Part shown: one piece after another, positions 9,265-17,438 of the stretch
Layout: each line of letters begins with the position of its first letter
Position numbering within the stretch: position 1 is the stretch's first letter
Assembly: GCA_024402115.1 (NCBI GenBank)
Contig: JAKSJQ010000038.1
Location: 1-17,549, forward strand
Direction: 5' to 3'
Source: Bacteroidales bacterium
GTDB lineage: Bacteria; Bacteroidota; Bacteroidia; Bacteroidales; UBA932
DNA length: 17,549 nt
Notes under the pieces: model-generated
The model's input: only the letters and a program-made list of their open reading frames with translations
The model's database searches: none
What the model was told of the DNA's origin: nothing
Made by a program: the position numbers and the translations under genes

Positions 9265-9564
9265 ATGGACATCACGCAGAGAGTGCGCGAATCCGCATCG
9301 ATCACAGAATTCCAGCGCAGGGTCTATCTCGAGCTGCTGAAAGTCCCTGCCGGGACGACCATCTCATACGGCGAGCTGGCACGGAGGATAGGCTGCCGCA
9401 GCGCACAGGCTGTCGGCCAGGCGCTCAGACGGAATCCCTTTGCCCCCGAAGTTCCCTGCCACAGGGTAATTGCATCCGACGGCAGCATCGGAGGCTTCCA
9501 CGGCAAGAGAGAGGGAGAAATGATCGGCCGGAAGGCGGCTCTGCTGGAAGCGGAAAAAAGATAA
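9265..9564 (+). CDS. Short O6-alkylguanine-DNA alkyltransferase domain protein (MGMT/Ogt C-terminal type)
   Basis: 99 residues from ATG 9265, one nt after the nitroreductase stop; the longer open frame overlaps that gene and is rejected. It contains the winged-helix DNA-binding part (TEFQRRVYLELLKVPAGTTISYGELA, then RSAQAVGQALRRNP) and the active-site PCHRV with acceptor Cys65, followed by GSIGGFHG. This is the C-terminal catalytic domain of MGMT. The N-terminal RNase-H-like domain of full-size Ogt/Ada (about 60-80 residues) is absent, giving the size of alkyltransferase-like and minimal MGMT proteins. Because the acceptor is Cys and not Trp or Ala, direct dealkylation of DNA is possible. It ends the plus-strand run; the convergent LtaS-like gene stops 30 nt away. 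Confidence 0.88.
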   Translation: MDITQRVRESASITEFQRRVYLELLKVPAGTTISYGELARRIGCRSAQAVGQALRRNPFAPEVPCHRVIASDGSIGGFHGKREGEMIGRKAALLEAEKR

Positions 9565-9594
9565 CGAATCAACCATACGATTCGCATACAAATG

Positions 9595-11655
9595 CTACAG
9601 GCCGAGGTTCGCGCACTGGTACAGTGCCTGGGCCTCGGCTGCCGTCTTCGGATCAGGGTCCTGCAGCAGTGTCTCGGTATAAGTCCAGTCACCGTTGTCA
9701 GTGACCTTGAACTGCCTTGTCTGGCGGACAGGGGAGAGGACTGTCAGGATGCCGTCGGCATAATAGCCAAGGTCCTGGTACGTAGCCATGAAAGCCCTCT
9801 GTCTGAAGTCGTCCGAGAGGATGTCCCGGCCGTAGAACATGGAGTCATACTCGAATCCCAGCAGTGAAAAGAGGGTAGGCATCACATCGATTTGCGAGCA
9901 GATCTTGTCCACGGCCATCGGCTCGAGGAATCCCGGAGCGTAGATCATTGCAGGAATATGGTACCCTTCGAGAGGAAGGCTCGTCTTTCCGGCGCTGGAA
10001 GCGCAGTGGTCCGCCATGATCACGAACACGGTATCTCCGAACCACGGTTTCTCCTTCGCCCTGGCGAGGAAGTCCCCGATGCACCAGTCCGTGTATTTCA
10101 CTGCGGCAGAACGGCTCATCGGATTGCCGTCATACTCGATACGTCCCTCGGGATAGGTGTAGGGACGGTGGTTGCTGATTGTCATGATGTGGGCGAAGAA
10201 CGGCTCGCCGGCAGAGGCCTTGGCATCGAAGATCGAGAGGGCCTCGCGGTAGCTGTCCTCGTCGCAGGTGCCCCAGATATTGCTGAAAAGCATCGCATCC
10301 CTGTCATAGCTGGCCTTGTCGAAGACATCGTAGCCGTTGCCGCCGAAGAAGGCCTTCATGTTGTCGAAGTAGCTGTCTCCGCCATAGATGTAGGTCGTGT
10401 TGTAGCCCAGCTCGCGAAGGACGCCCCCGGTAGTGAAGAGACCGCTGTTTTCAGGGCGTTTCACGATACTTTCGCCCGAGCTTGGCGGGATGCACAGGGT
10501 AACGGCCTCGAGACCGCGTACGGTGCGGTTTCCGGTAGCATAAAGATTGTCGAAGGCGATGCTCGCGCGTCTGATCCGGTCGAGATTCGGAGTGATGCCG
10601 CGATCGCTGCCATAGGCTTCCATAAAGCTGGCGCTCATGCTCTCGATGGTGATGAGCACGATGTTCTTCCTGAGAGCTACCGATGAGGAATCGCCCATGT
10701 GGGCAACACCATCCGCGTCCTGGCCGAGCATTTCCCTCTTGAGCGAGGCAGCTTCCCCATCGCCCTGGAGAGGATAGAACTGGCGGTAGTCAAGCTCGTT
10801 GGAGGCAAAGGCCTCCAGGAAGTCCCAGCATCCGTTCTCCTGGAGCTGGGTGAGGAACATGTCGTTTGTGGCCATGTTGCGGTAGCTCCAGTGCAGCCAT
10901 GCCGCTCCTGCACTCGAGCAGACTGCGACAAGGGCCAGGTTCAGGGCCCAGCGCCTGAAGCTCGCGACACCCGAATTGCCGACCTTGTGGCCGCGGGTCA
11001 TAAGCCAGCAGATAAGAGAGGCCCCGGCGAGCACTCCGAGCACGACCGGAACCATAGGGTAGGATTCCACGATATTGCCGATCACCTCGTTCGTGTAGAC
11101 CAGATAGTCCACGGCGATGAAGTTGTAGCGCACGCCGAACTCGTCCCAGAATACAGGTTCACCGATCACGTTGATGAAGATCACGAACATCGCATAGGCT
11201 ACCATCGTGGTCCATATCGCATAGTTCCTCCAGCCCCTGCGCACTCCCGGGAAGAAAAACTTGATGGCAAAACATGAGAGCAGCAGTGCCATGAGGGCAT
11301 TCACGATAGTCGGGACCACCGATCCGTACTCGTCCGTGATGTCGTTGAAGCAGCAGAAGTAGAAGGTGAGGCCGGCCAGTATGCCGAGGATGATGTATCC
11401 CGCAGGACGGCCGTACTTGCCGTCGGTCATGGTGCTGTAGACCACGAAGGCAGGGATGATGCCTATCGCCGAGAAGGCAAGGTCATTGACCGCGCCGAGC
11501 AGGAACAGCCTGGCGAACTGCAGGAGGCCGAAATTGATTTCGGTCATCGGCATGCAGAGGAGGACTATCCTTATGATGAAGCCCGCCACGAGGGTGAGCG
11601 CTGCGAATCTTGGTGCAAAAAAGGCGAACCAGTCGCCGACTTTCTTTCTATCCAT
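9595..11655 (-). CDS. LtaS-family membrane sulfatase-fold phosphotransferase
   Basis: 686 residues from ATG 11655 (MDRKKVGDWF), 2 nt after the stop of the lipid kinase; a longer open frame overlaps the kinase and is rejected. The first ~255 residues hold several transmembrane helices (roughly 15-38, 45-75, 86-103, 112-135, 148-165, 200-220 and 236-256). The extracytoplasmic part, from about 330, has the alkaline-phosphatase/sulfatase fold of lipoteichoic acid synthase: metal ligand Glu338 in TIESMS, nucleophile Thr378 in GNRTVRGLEA, substrate His496 in ISNHRPY and the metal pair Asp549-His550 in MADHC. LtaS enzymes move phosphoglycerol from phosphatidylglycerol to a polymer; in Gram-negatives relatives such as OpgB/MdoB decorate glucans, or EptA-like ones modify lipid A. 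The acceptor here is unknown. Confidence 0.9.
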   Translation of the reverse strand: MDRKKVGDWFAFFAPRFAALTLVAGFIIRIVLLCMPMTEINFGLLQFARLFLLGAVNDLAFSAIGIIPAFVVYSTMTDGKYGRPAGYIILGILAGLTFYFCCFNDITDEYGSVVPTIVNALMALLLSCFAIKFFFPGVRRGWRNYAIWTTMVAYAMFVIFINVIGEPVFWDEFGVRYNFIAVDYLVYTNEVIGNIVESYPMVPVVLGVLAGASLICWLMTRGHKVGNSGVASFRRWALNLALVAVCSSAGAAWLHWSYRNMATNDMFLTQLQENGCWDFLEAFASNELDYRQFYPLQGDGEAASLKREMLGQDADGVAHMGDSSSVALRKNIVLITIESMSASFMEAYGSDRGITPNLDRIRRASIAFDNLYATGNRTVRGLEAVTLCIPPSSGESIVKRPENSGLFTTGGVLRELGYNTTYIYGGDSYFDNMKAFFGGNGYDVFDKASYDRDAMLFSNIWGTCDEDSYREALSIFDAKASAGEPFFAHIMTISNHRPYTYPEGRIEYDGNPMSRSAAVKYTDWCIGDFLARAKEKPWFGDTVFVIMADHCASSAGKTSLPLEGYHIPAMIYAPGFLEPMAVDKICSQIDVMPTLFSLLGFEYDSMFYGRDILSDDFRQRAFMATYQDLGYYADGILTVLSPVRQTRQFKVTDNGDWTYTETLLQDPDPKTAAEAQALYQCANLGL

Positions 11656-11657
11656 TC

Positions 11658-12551
11658 CTAAATCTTTTCTTTCATTGCCGAAGGCACCATCACGGACAGT
11701 GAATGAGGTACCATGGACATTCTCAATTCCTTTCCAATCGTGCCCGGATCCCCGTCGAAGTGGAAGGGGCCTCCTTCCATCCTGCGTATCTCGATCTCCC
11801 TTCCCCTGAGGCATACGACGTGAGGGCTTCCGTCAGCGGTCCTGCGCATCATTCTGAAAAGCAGGGCGGGGAAGTGCCAGGTATGGAAAGGTTTCACGAG
11901 GGTCACGTCCAGCAGGCCGTCACGCACCGACGCCCGCGGCGCCACCCATGCGTTGTTTCCCCACTGGCCGGCATTGGCTACTGTCACGAAGGTTGCCGGA
12001 GCGTCCCAGAGCTTCTGCCCGTCGACGATGACGGTATAGTGCTCAGGTCTGAAGCCGAACCATGTCCGGACACTCTCGCGGACGTAGGTGAGAAGGCCGC
12101 GGGAGCCGGAGCGGGCAAAGCGCCAGCTGACGATGGCATCGAGTCCGACGCCTGTTGTACAGAGGAATGGCCTGCCGTTCACGAGGCCGTGGTCGATCGT
12201 TGCGGGTGTTCCGCCGACAAGGGTCAGGGCAGCCTCTCGCGGGTCGCGGCTGATTCCCAGATGCAGGGCCAGGCCGTCGCCGCTTCCGCACGGGATTATG
12301 CCCATGGTACCTGCGCGGCCGCTTTCCAGAAGACCGCGGGCAACCTCGTTCTGGGTGCCGTCGCCGCCGATTCCGACGGTGATGTCGGCGTCCGAATTCC
12401 TGGCCAGTTCCACTGCGTGGCCGGCATATTCCGTGAATACGGTCTCGACTGCAACATCTTCACCTGCGAGAGTGCCGCATACGGTGTCCAGTATCTTATT
12501 CTTGTTCTTCCCGCCAGCAAGCGGATTGACAATCAGCAGTATCTTCTTCAT
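11658..12551 (-). CDS. Lipid kinase of the diacylglycerol kinase family (DgkB/YegS-like)
   Basis: 297 residues from ATG 12551. It begins KKILLIVNPLAGGKNKNK, the usual beta-strand and glycine loop of the DAGK catalytic domain, then the ATP motif GGDGT (62-66) and PCGSGDGLA (87-95), a variant of the common PxGTGN. The later FHFDGD motif lies near the C-terminus. Such proteins transfer phosphate from ATP to diacylglycerol or a related lipid at the inner face of the membrane, making phosphatidic acid. The next gene in the same direction, 2 nt away, is an LtaS-like transferase whose reaction would release diacylglycerol. Alternatives are a sphingosine/ceramide kinase, since Bacteroidota make sphingolipids; sequence alone does not decide. 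Confidence 0.87.
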   Translation of the reverse strand: MKKILLIVNPLAGGKNKNKILDTVCGTLAGEDVAVETVFTEYAGHAVELARNSDADITVGIGGDGTQNEVARGLLESGRAGTMGIIPCGSGDGLALHLGISRDPREAALTLVGGTPATIDHGLVNGRPFLCTTGVGLDAIVSWRFARSGSRGLLTYVRESVRTWFGFRPEHYTVIVDGQKLWDAPATFVTVANAGQWGNNAWVAPRASVRDGLLDVTLVKPFHTWHFPALLFRMMRRTADGSPHVVCLRGREIEIRRMEGGPFHFDGDPGTIGKELRMSMVPHSLSVMVPSAMKEKI

Positions 12552-12567
12552 TGCTTCAAAAGTATTG

Positions 12568-12575
12568 CAAATATA
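12568..12575 (-). promoter_or_regulatory. -7 promoter element for the lipid kinase/LtaS-like operon
   Basis: Minus strand reads TATATTTG, 16 nt before ATG 12551. It forms the left arm of a near-palindrome with the plus-strand element at 12581-12588. No clear -33 box at standard spacing. Confidence 0.6.
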
Positions 12576-12580
12576 ATTAT

Positions 12581-12588
12581 TATATTTG
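12581..12588 (+). promoter_or_regulatory. -7 promoter element for the alcohol dehydrogenase operon
   Basis: TATATTTG, 22 nt before ATG 12611. It is separated from the opposing -7 element by only 5 bp, so the two promoters should compete. Confidence 0.6.
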
Positions 12589-12610
12589 TTCTGATTAACG
12601 ATAAAACCAC

Positions 12611-13792
12611 ATGCTCAATTTCAACTACTATGCTCCGACCCAGGTGGTATTCGGACGCGGAACCGAAGAGAAGCTTCCCAAACTCATAACAAAATACGGC
12701 GGAACCAAGGTTCTCGTGCACTACGGAGGCAAGAGTGCCATCCGTTCAGGCCTCCTCCAGAAGGTCGAAGACATGCTCAGCGAGGCGGGCATCGCCTATG
12801 TCAAGCTTGGCGGTGTCGTGCCTAACCCGCGCCTGAGCCTGGTTCACGAAGGCATCGAGCTCTGCCGCAGGGAAGGAGTCGACTTCCTTCTTGCAGTCGG
12901 CGGAGGAAGCGTGATCGACTCCTGCAAGGCTATCGGATACGGATTCGGCTACGAGGGCGATGTCTGGGATGTCTACACACGAAAGGCGACCCCTGAGTCA
13001 TGTCTTCCGATCGGAACGATCCTTACCATCCCGGCAGCGGGCAGTGAAATGAGCGACTCGAGCGTCATCACCAACGAGGACGGCGACGTGAAGATAGGAT
13101 ACAGCAACAATCTCAGCCGATGCAAGTTCGCGATCATGGATCCTGTGCGTACATTCACCCTCCCGGCATGGCAGACAGCCTGCGGCATCACCGACATGAT
13201 GATGCACACGATGGAGCGCTACTTCAGCAAGGAGGACGACATGGAGATCACCGACGCGCTCGCCGAGGCCCTCATCCGCACCTGCATGACAGAGGGAGCC
13301 AAGGTCATGGCCGATCCGGAGAACTATGAGGCAAGGGCCAACATCATGTGGGCGGGCAGCCTTGCACACAATGACCTTACCGGCTGCGGAACGGTGGGCG
13401 ACTGGGCTACACACCATATCGAGCACGAGCTCTCAGGCATGTTCGATGTCAGCCACGGTGCCGGTCTCGCTGCCGTATGGGGCAGCTGGGCACGCTACGC
13501 CTGTGGCGAGAACATGCCGCGATTCGCACGTTTCGCAAAGAACGTCATGGGGCTGGACATAACTGGCATGAGCGATGCCGAGGCGGCAGAGGCAGGAATC
13601 CAGGCAATGGAGCGTTTCTTCGAGTCTATTGGAATGCCTGTCAACATCCATGACCTCCTGGGCAAGGAGGTGACCGACGAGCAGATCGAGAAGATGGCCG
13701 ACATGGCGACCCATGGCGACACGATCACCCAGGGTGCCCTCAAGGTACTCGACAAGGCTGACCTCATCGAAATATACAAGATGGCAAGATAA
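12611..13792 (+). CDS. Iron-containing alcohol dehydrogenase, YqhD/BDH type
   Basis: 393 residues, the normal size for this family (YqhD 387). The dinucleotide-binding motif GGGS lies at 97-100 within VGGGSVIDSCKA. The metal ligands align with those of YqhD: Asp195 (GITD), His199 (MMHT), His268 (WATHH) and His282 (VSHGAG). It opens with NFNYYAPTQVVFGRG, typical of the group. It would reduce aldehydes to alcohols with NADPH or NADH in the cytosol, either as detoxification of short aldehydes or as a redox sink in fermentation. It heads a plus-strand run: the SGNH hydrolase starts 18 nt after its stop, with no promoter seen in the gap. The link between a cytosolic dehydrogenase and two secreted hydrolases is not obvious. 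Confidence 0.93.
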   Translation: MLNFNYYAPTQVVFGRGTEEKLPKLITKYGGTKVLVHYGGKSAIRSGLLQKVEDMLSEAGIAYVKLGGVVPNPRLSLVHEGIELCRREGVDFLLAVGGGSVIDSCKAIGYGFGYEGDVWDVYTRKATPESCLPIGTILTIPAAGSEMSDSSVITNEDGDVKIGYSNNLSRCKFAIMDPVRTFTLPAWQTACGITDMMMHTMERYFSKEDDMEITDALAEALIRTCMTEGAKVMADPENYEARANIMWAGSLAHNDLTGCGTVGDWATHHIEHELSGMFDVSHGAGLAAVWGSWARYACGENMPRFARFAKNVMGLDITGMSDAEAAEAGIQAMERFFESIGMPVNIHDLLGKEVTDEQIEKMADMATHGDTITQGALKVLDKADLIEIYKMAR

Positions 13793-13810
13793 TCAAAAAC
13801 AGATACTATT

Positions 13811-14473
13811 ATGAAAAAGCTAGCAATTTCAATTCTCTTCGTTGCCCTGGCCATCACAGCTTCAGCGCAGGCAAAAAAAGTCTCTATCCTCGGAGATTCA
13901 TACTCTACCTTCGAGGGCATCATCCCTGCAGGATATGCCACATTCTACCCTAACAACCAGAATGACGTCAAGGAAGTCGGTCAGACATGGTGGAGTCTCT
14001 ACAATGCCGACATGGGATACGAGCTCGAGGTGAACGACTCCTGGGGCGGAACAACAATCTGCAACATCGGCTACGGACGCAGGAACGTTGCCTCTACCTC
14101 ATTCAATTCACGTCTGTGGAAGCTCGGCAATCCTGACATCATCTTCGTATTCGGCGGCACCAACGACGCATGGGCAAACTCTCCGGTAGGTGAGTACCAG
14201 TACGAGGGATGGAGCAAGGAGGACTGCAACTCTCTCCGTCCGGCTCTCGCATACATGCTCGAGAACCTCAAGACCATCTATCCGAAGGCCAGCATCTATG
14301 TACTTCTCAATTCCGAGCTCAAGGAGGACGTGAACGAGTCTTTCAGGACAGTGTGCTCGCACTGCGGCGTGCAGCTCATCGAGCTTCATGATATCGAGAA
14401 GCAGAACGGTCACCCTTCGATCAAGGGCATGCAGGCAATCAACCAGCAGCTCAAAGCAGCAGTAAAGCTATGA
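13811..14473 (+). CDS. Secreted SGNH/GDSL-family hydrolase
   Basis: 220 residues with a Sec signal peptide (MKKLAISILFVALAITASA, cleavage probably after residue 19). Block I is ILGDSYSTFEG with nucleophile Ser30, block II contributes Gly80 in SWGGTT, block III is FGGTND (Asn118), and block V has His201 in NGHPSIKG. In most family members an Asp three residues before that His completes the triad; here that position is Gln198, so the active site may work as a dyad or use another acid. SGNH proteins remove acetyl or acyl groups from sugars and lipids in the periplasm. Its stop overlaps the start of the M28 peptidase as ATGA, so the two are translationally coupled. Substrate not determinable. Confidence 0.88.
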   Translation: MKKLAISILFVALAITASAQAKKVSILGDSYSTFEGIIPAGYATFYPNNQNDVKEVGQTWWSLYNADMGYELEVNDSWGGTTICNIGYGRRNVASTSFNSRLWKLGNPDIIFVFGGTNDAWANSPVGEYQYEGWSKEDCNSLRPALAYMLENLKTIYPKASIYVLLNSELKEDVNESFRTVCSHCGVQLIELHDIEKQNGHPSIKGMQAINQQLKAAVKL

Positions 14474-15933
14474 AAAGAATCTGTATCACACTGGCCGCTG
14501 CCCTGGCGGCCATCATGTCGCTGCAGGCGCAGGACAAGGTTGTCCGTGAGATCATCGAGATCGGAAGGACAGACAACCGCACGATGTACTATGATGACTA
14601 TCTCAGCACCAGGATCGGCGGCCGGGTAGTCGGCTCGCACAACCTCGAGGATGCCGAGAAGTGGGTCGCCAAGCAGTTCAGGTCCATGGGGCTTGAAGTG
14701 ACCGTACAGGAGGTAGGAGAGATCGGCGTAGGCTTCTCGAGAGACCACTGGTCCGGCCGGCTGATCGGCAGGAACAACTACGAACTTGACTTCGGAACGC
14801 CATCGTATACCGCAGGCACACACGGTGTCGAAAGGGGCATTGTGGTCATGGAGCCTACGACACAGAGGGAGTTCGACAGCATCAAGGGCAAGCTCAAGGG
14901 CGCATGGATTCTCATCGGCGGCAAGTCCAACGGAATGGCCATCGACTGGTCCGACGCAGCCAATGAGAAAAGAATCGCGCAGAGGGATACGAATGCCAAT
15001 ATCCAGGTTCCTTTCTACAAGGAGATGTGCGAGGCGGGCATTCTCGGAATCATCCAGTCTGCCGAAGCCCCTATGCAGATCCATTACGACAGAGCCAACT
15101 GCTACAACATCACGATGGACAACCTTCCTGATGTCTGTGACATCAAGCTCAACTCGCACCAGTACGACGAGATCGCCCAGATGGTGAAGGACCGCGAGAG
15201 AGTCGAGCTCGAATTCGACATCCGCAACCACTTTTTCGAGGGTCCGGTCAAGTACCACAATATCATCGCCACCCTCAAGGGAAGCAAGTATCCCGACGAG
15301 TATGTGATCATGGGCGGACATCTCGATGCCTACGACTCGGCTACAGGATCGGTGGATGACGCCAACGGTGTCGCACTTACACTCGAGGCAGCCCGCATGC
15401 TTACAGCAGCGGGAGCGAAACCGAAGCGCTCGATCATGTTCTGCATCTGGACAGCAGAGGAGTACGGTCTTCTAGGTTCGAAATTCTTCGTCGAGAACAA
15501 GACTGTCCCTCTCGAGAAGATCTCCAACTACTTCAACCGTGACGGAGGCCCTCTCGCATCGACCGGAATCACGGTTCCAGAGGCGATGTACAGCGATTTC
15601 GTAAAGATCACCGAGCCTCTCAGGGACTACGACACCGAGATGCCTTTCACCCTCAGCAAGAGGACAGATGCACCAAGGCCGCGCCCTACATCGGCAGGCG
15701 GTTCAGACCACGCATATTTCGCCATGAACGGCGTGCCGACCCTCTCTTTCAGCGAGACCGACTACAAGGGCTACGGTTTCAGATACCGTGACATCTGGCA
15801 CACCAAGACCGACCTCCTCAATCAGGTATATCCTGATTACATGAGCTACTCGACAGTGATCACAGCCATCACCGTGTACGGTGTCGCCAACCTCGACCAC
15901 CTTCTCTCTAGGGAAGGTCTGTATTCAGACTGA
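14470..15933 (+). CDS. Secreted M28-family zinc aminopeptidase/carboxypeptidase Q-like peptidase
   Basis: 487 residues with a Sec signal peptide (cleavage probably after LQA at 20). The di-zinc site is complete: His284 and Asp286 in GGHLDAYD, bridging Asp297 in SVDDANG, catalytic Glu330 and ligand Glu331 in TAEEYG, Asp358 in NRDGG and His444 in DIWHTKTD. Residues about 90-250 form the inserted PA-like region found in the CPQ/PGCP group of M28. Such enzymes trim dipeptides or N-terminal residues in the periplasm or outside the cell. It overlaps the SGNH gene by 4 nt (ATGA), implying coupled expression, and is followed by a strong hairpin terminator. It could be named carboxypeptidase Q-like or aminopeptidase; the sequence does not settle which end is cut. 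Confidence 0.92.
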   Translation: MKRICITLAAALAAIMSLQAQDKVVREIIEIGRTDNRTMYYDDYLSTRIGGRVVGSHNLEDAEKWVAKQFRSMGLEVTVQEVGEIGVGFSRDHWSGRLIGRNNYELDFGTPSYTAGTHGVERGIVVMEPTTQREFDSIKGKLKGAWILIGGKSNGMAIDWSDAANEKRIAQRDTNANIQVPFYKEMCEAGILGIIQSAEAPMQIHYDRANCYNITMDNLPDVCDIKLNSHQYDEIAQMVKDRERVELEFDIRNHFFEGPVKYHNIIATLKGSKYPDEYVIMGGHLDAYDSATGSVDDANGVALTLEAARMLTAAGAKPKRSIMFCIWTAEEYGLLGSKFFVENKTVPLEKISNYFNRDGGPLASTGITVPEAMYSDFVKITEPLRDYDTEMPFTLSKRTDAPRPRPTSAGGSDHAYFAMNGVPTLSFSETDYKGYGFRYRDIWHTKTDLLNQVYPDYMSYSTVITAITVYGVANLDHLLSREGLYSD

Positions 15934-15951
15934 TCCGGACCGGCACCTAAG

Positions 15952-15988
15952 AAAAAAGGGCTGACCATTCTGTGGCCAGCCCTTTTTT
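15952..15988. terminator. Bidirectional intrinsic terminator between M28 and GH27 genes
   Basis: AAAAAAGGGCTG (15952-15963) pairs with CAGCCCTTTTTT (15977-15988); the inner CCA/TGG pair extends the stem across one mismatch, leaving a short loop near 15968-15970. The A-tract on one side and T-tract on the other suit termination in both directions. It lies between the convergent stops at 15933 and 16003. Confidence 0.9.
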
Positions 15989-16002
15989 ATTACCGACATG
16001 CA

Positions 16003-17382
16003 TTACCTGCCGAGGCAGATGAGCTTGCAGGCATGAGGACGGAGCTCGTAGCTTACCGAGCCTGAGATTTCTCCGGTTTCACCGGTCCAGAGATCCTTTA
16101 CCTTGTAGCTGTCTGCTCCGAGATCGAAGCCGATCTCCGAGAGTTCGGTTCCGACTGTGGCGGTCTCCTCGCTGATGTTGAAGAGAGCTACATAAGTTGC
16201 GTCAGAATCACGTGATGCCACGATGAGGTGGCCGTTCTTCTCGTATGATACAGAGTGGACATCTGTACACTCGCGATGCATCTTGAGCACGTCGCGGTTG
16301 GTGAGAAGCGAGAGGGTGAACTCGTCATTGCTTGGAAGGTCGCCGCCGAACATGAGAGGGGACTTCATGATGGTGAAGTAGCTCATGAGCGAGTACTGCT
16401 CGTCCGGAGTGAGGCGGGTCATGCGCTCTTCGCCGCGCTCGCCGCGGATGCTGATGCGTCCGAGTGGGATCATGTCGCAGTCTGGCCATGTGCCAGGCTT
16501 GATGCGTCCGTACCAGTCCTCTGCAACGTCCATCAGGTGAGGGAGATCGCGCCAGATGTCCCACACGTCGTTGACCATGCGCCACATGTTTGCATGCTCT
16601 GCGAGGTGGTCTGCTGCATCCACAGGGGTTTCGCCAGGGGAGAGGCTGAGTACGATAGGGCGGCCGCACTGGTCGATCGCGTTGCGGACAAGCTCTACCT
16701 CGTCACCATGGTATGTAGGAGCTGACATGTCGTCGATCTTGACAAAGTCCACGCCCCACTCGGCGTACAGGTCGAAGAGGGAGTTGTAGTACTCCTGTGC
16801 GCCAAGGCTGTCCGCCTCGACGGTCTTGTTGTCACGGAGCCACCTGCAGAGACGGCGGTCAGAGCAGATCTGGTCGGCTGTGATGCCGTCTGTGCCCTTT
16901 ACAGGAAGCTTCTTGGCGACAGCCTCCTTAGGGATTCCGCGCATGAGGTGGATACCGAACTTGAGGCCTTTGCTGTGGACATAGTCGGCTAGAGGTTTGA
17001 AGCCCTTTCCGTCTGCGGCAGAAGGGAAGCGGTTGACAGCAGGGGTGTAGCGGCCCCACTCGTCGATGACGTAGCGTGGGTCCTCCTGGTTGTAGCCACC
17101 GGCCTTGTCGTTCTCCACGAACCAGCGGATATCGACTACGACGTACTCCCAGCCGTACTCCTTGAGATGCTCGGCCATGTAGTCTGCATTGGCCTTGACC
17201 TCATCCTCGACTACGGTCGGTCCGTAGCAGTCCCAGCTGTTCCATCCCATCGGAGGGGTCTGTGCCCATTCCTTGAAGGTACCAGGTTCGAAGACGGTTT
17301 TCGCGGCCTTCTTTGTTCCGCATGACACGAGGCCGGAAAGAGCCACCGCTGCAGCGGCAAGATAGATGATTGATTTCTTCAT
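16003..17382 (-). CDS. GH27 alpha-galactosidase-type lipoprotein
   Basis: 459 residues from ATG 17382; the open frame continues 27 codons upstream, but across the promoter, and the residues from 17382 are a classic lipoprotein signal (MKKSIIYLAAAAVALSGLVSC, Cys21). The barrel starts with the GH27 signature TPPMGWNSWDCYG (42-54). The catalytic nucleophile should be Asp217 in DFVKIDDMS and the acid/base Asp272 in MVNDVWD. A beta-sandwich C-terminal domain occupies roughly 385-459. GH27 enzymes release terminal alpha-D-galactose (some beta-L-arabinopyranose) from galactomannan or raffinose-type sugars with retention; the lipid anchor places it in the periplasm or at the surface. No SusC/SusD pair is in the window, so it may act alone or belong to a locus beyond the right edge. 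Confidence 0.93.
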   Translation of the reverse strand: MKKSIIYLAAAAVALSGLVSCGTKKAAKTVFEPGTFKEWAQTPPMGWNSWDCYGPTVVEDEVKANADYMAEHLKEYGWEYVVVDIRWFVENDKAGGYNQEDPRYVIDEWGRYTPAVNRFPSAADGKGFKPLADYVHSKGLKFGIHLMRGIPKEAVAKKLPVKGTDGITADQICSDRRLCRWLRDNKTVEADSLGAQEYYNSLFDLYAEWGVDFVKIDDMSAPTYHGDEVELVRNAIDQCGRPIVLSLSPGETPVDAADHLAEHANMWRMVNDVWDIWRDLPHLMDVAEDWYGRIKPGTWPDCDMIPLGRISIRGERGEERMTRLTPDEQYSLMSYFTIMKSPLMFGGDLPSNDEFTLSLLTNRDVLKMHRECTDVHSVSYEKNGHLIVASRDSDATYVALFNISEETATVGTELSEIGFDLGADSYKVKDLWTGETGEISGSVSYELRPHACKLICLGR

Positions 17383-17438
17383 GATTATGATTTTGATAAT
17401 ATTCCTGTCAATACATGTCCTCCGACTGGCGAGACATG

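Noticed and set aside
9565..9583. Small hairpin CGAATC/GATTCG after the MGMT gene as a terminator
   Set aside because: The stem is only 6 bp with no T-tract on either strand, so it is too weak to call.
9892..10686. 264-codon plus-strand frame inside the LtaS-like gene
   Set aside because: Antisense to the conserved phosphotransferase domain; no domain, and the composition is typical of shadow frames.
11703..12689. 328-codon plus-strand frame opposite the lipid kinase
   Set aside because: It crosses the divergent promoter region and overlaps the alcohol dehydrogenase start in another frame; it is an artefact of the antisense strand.
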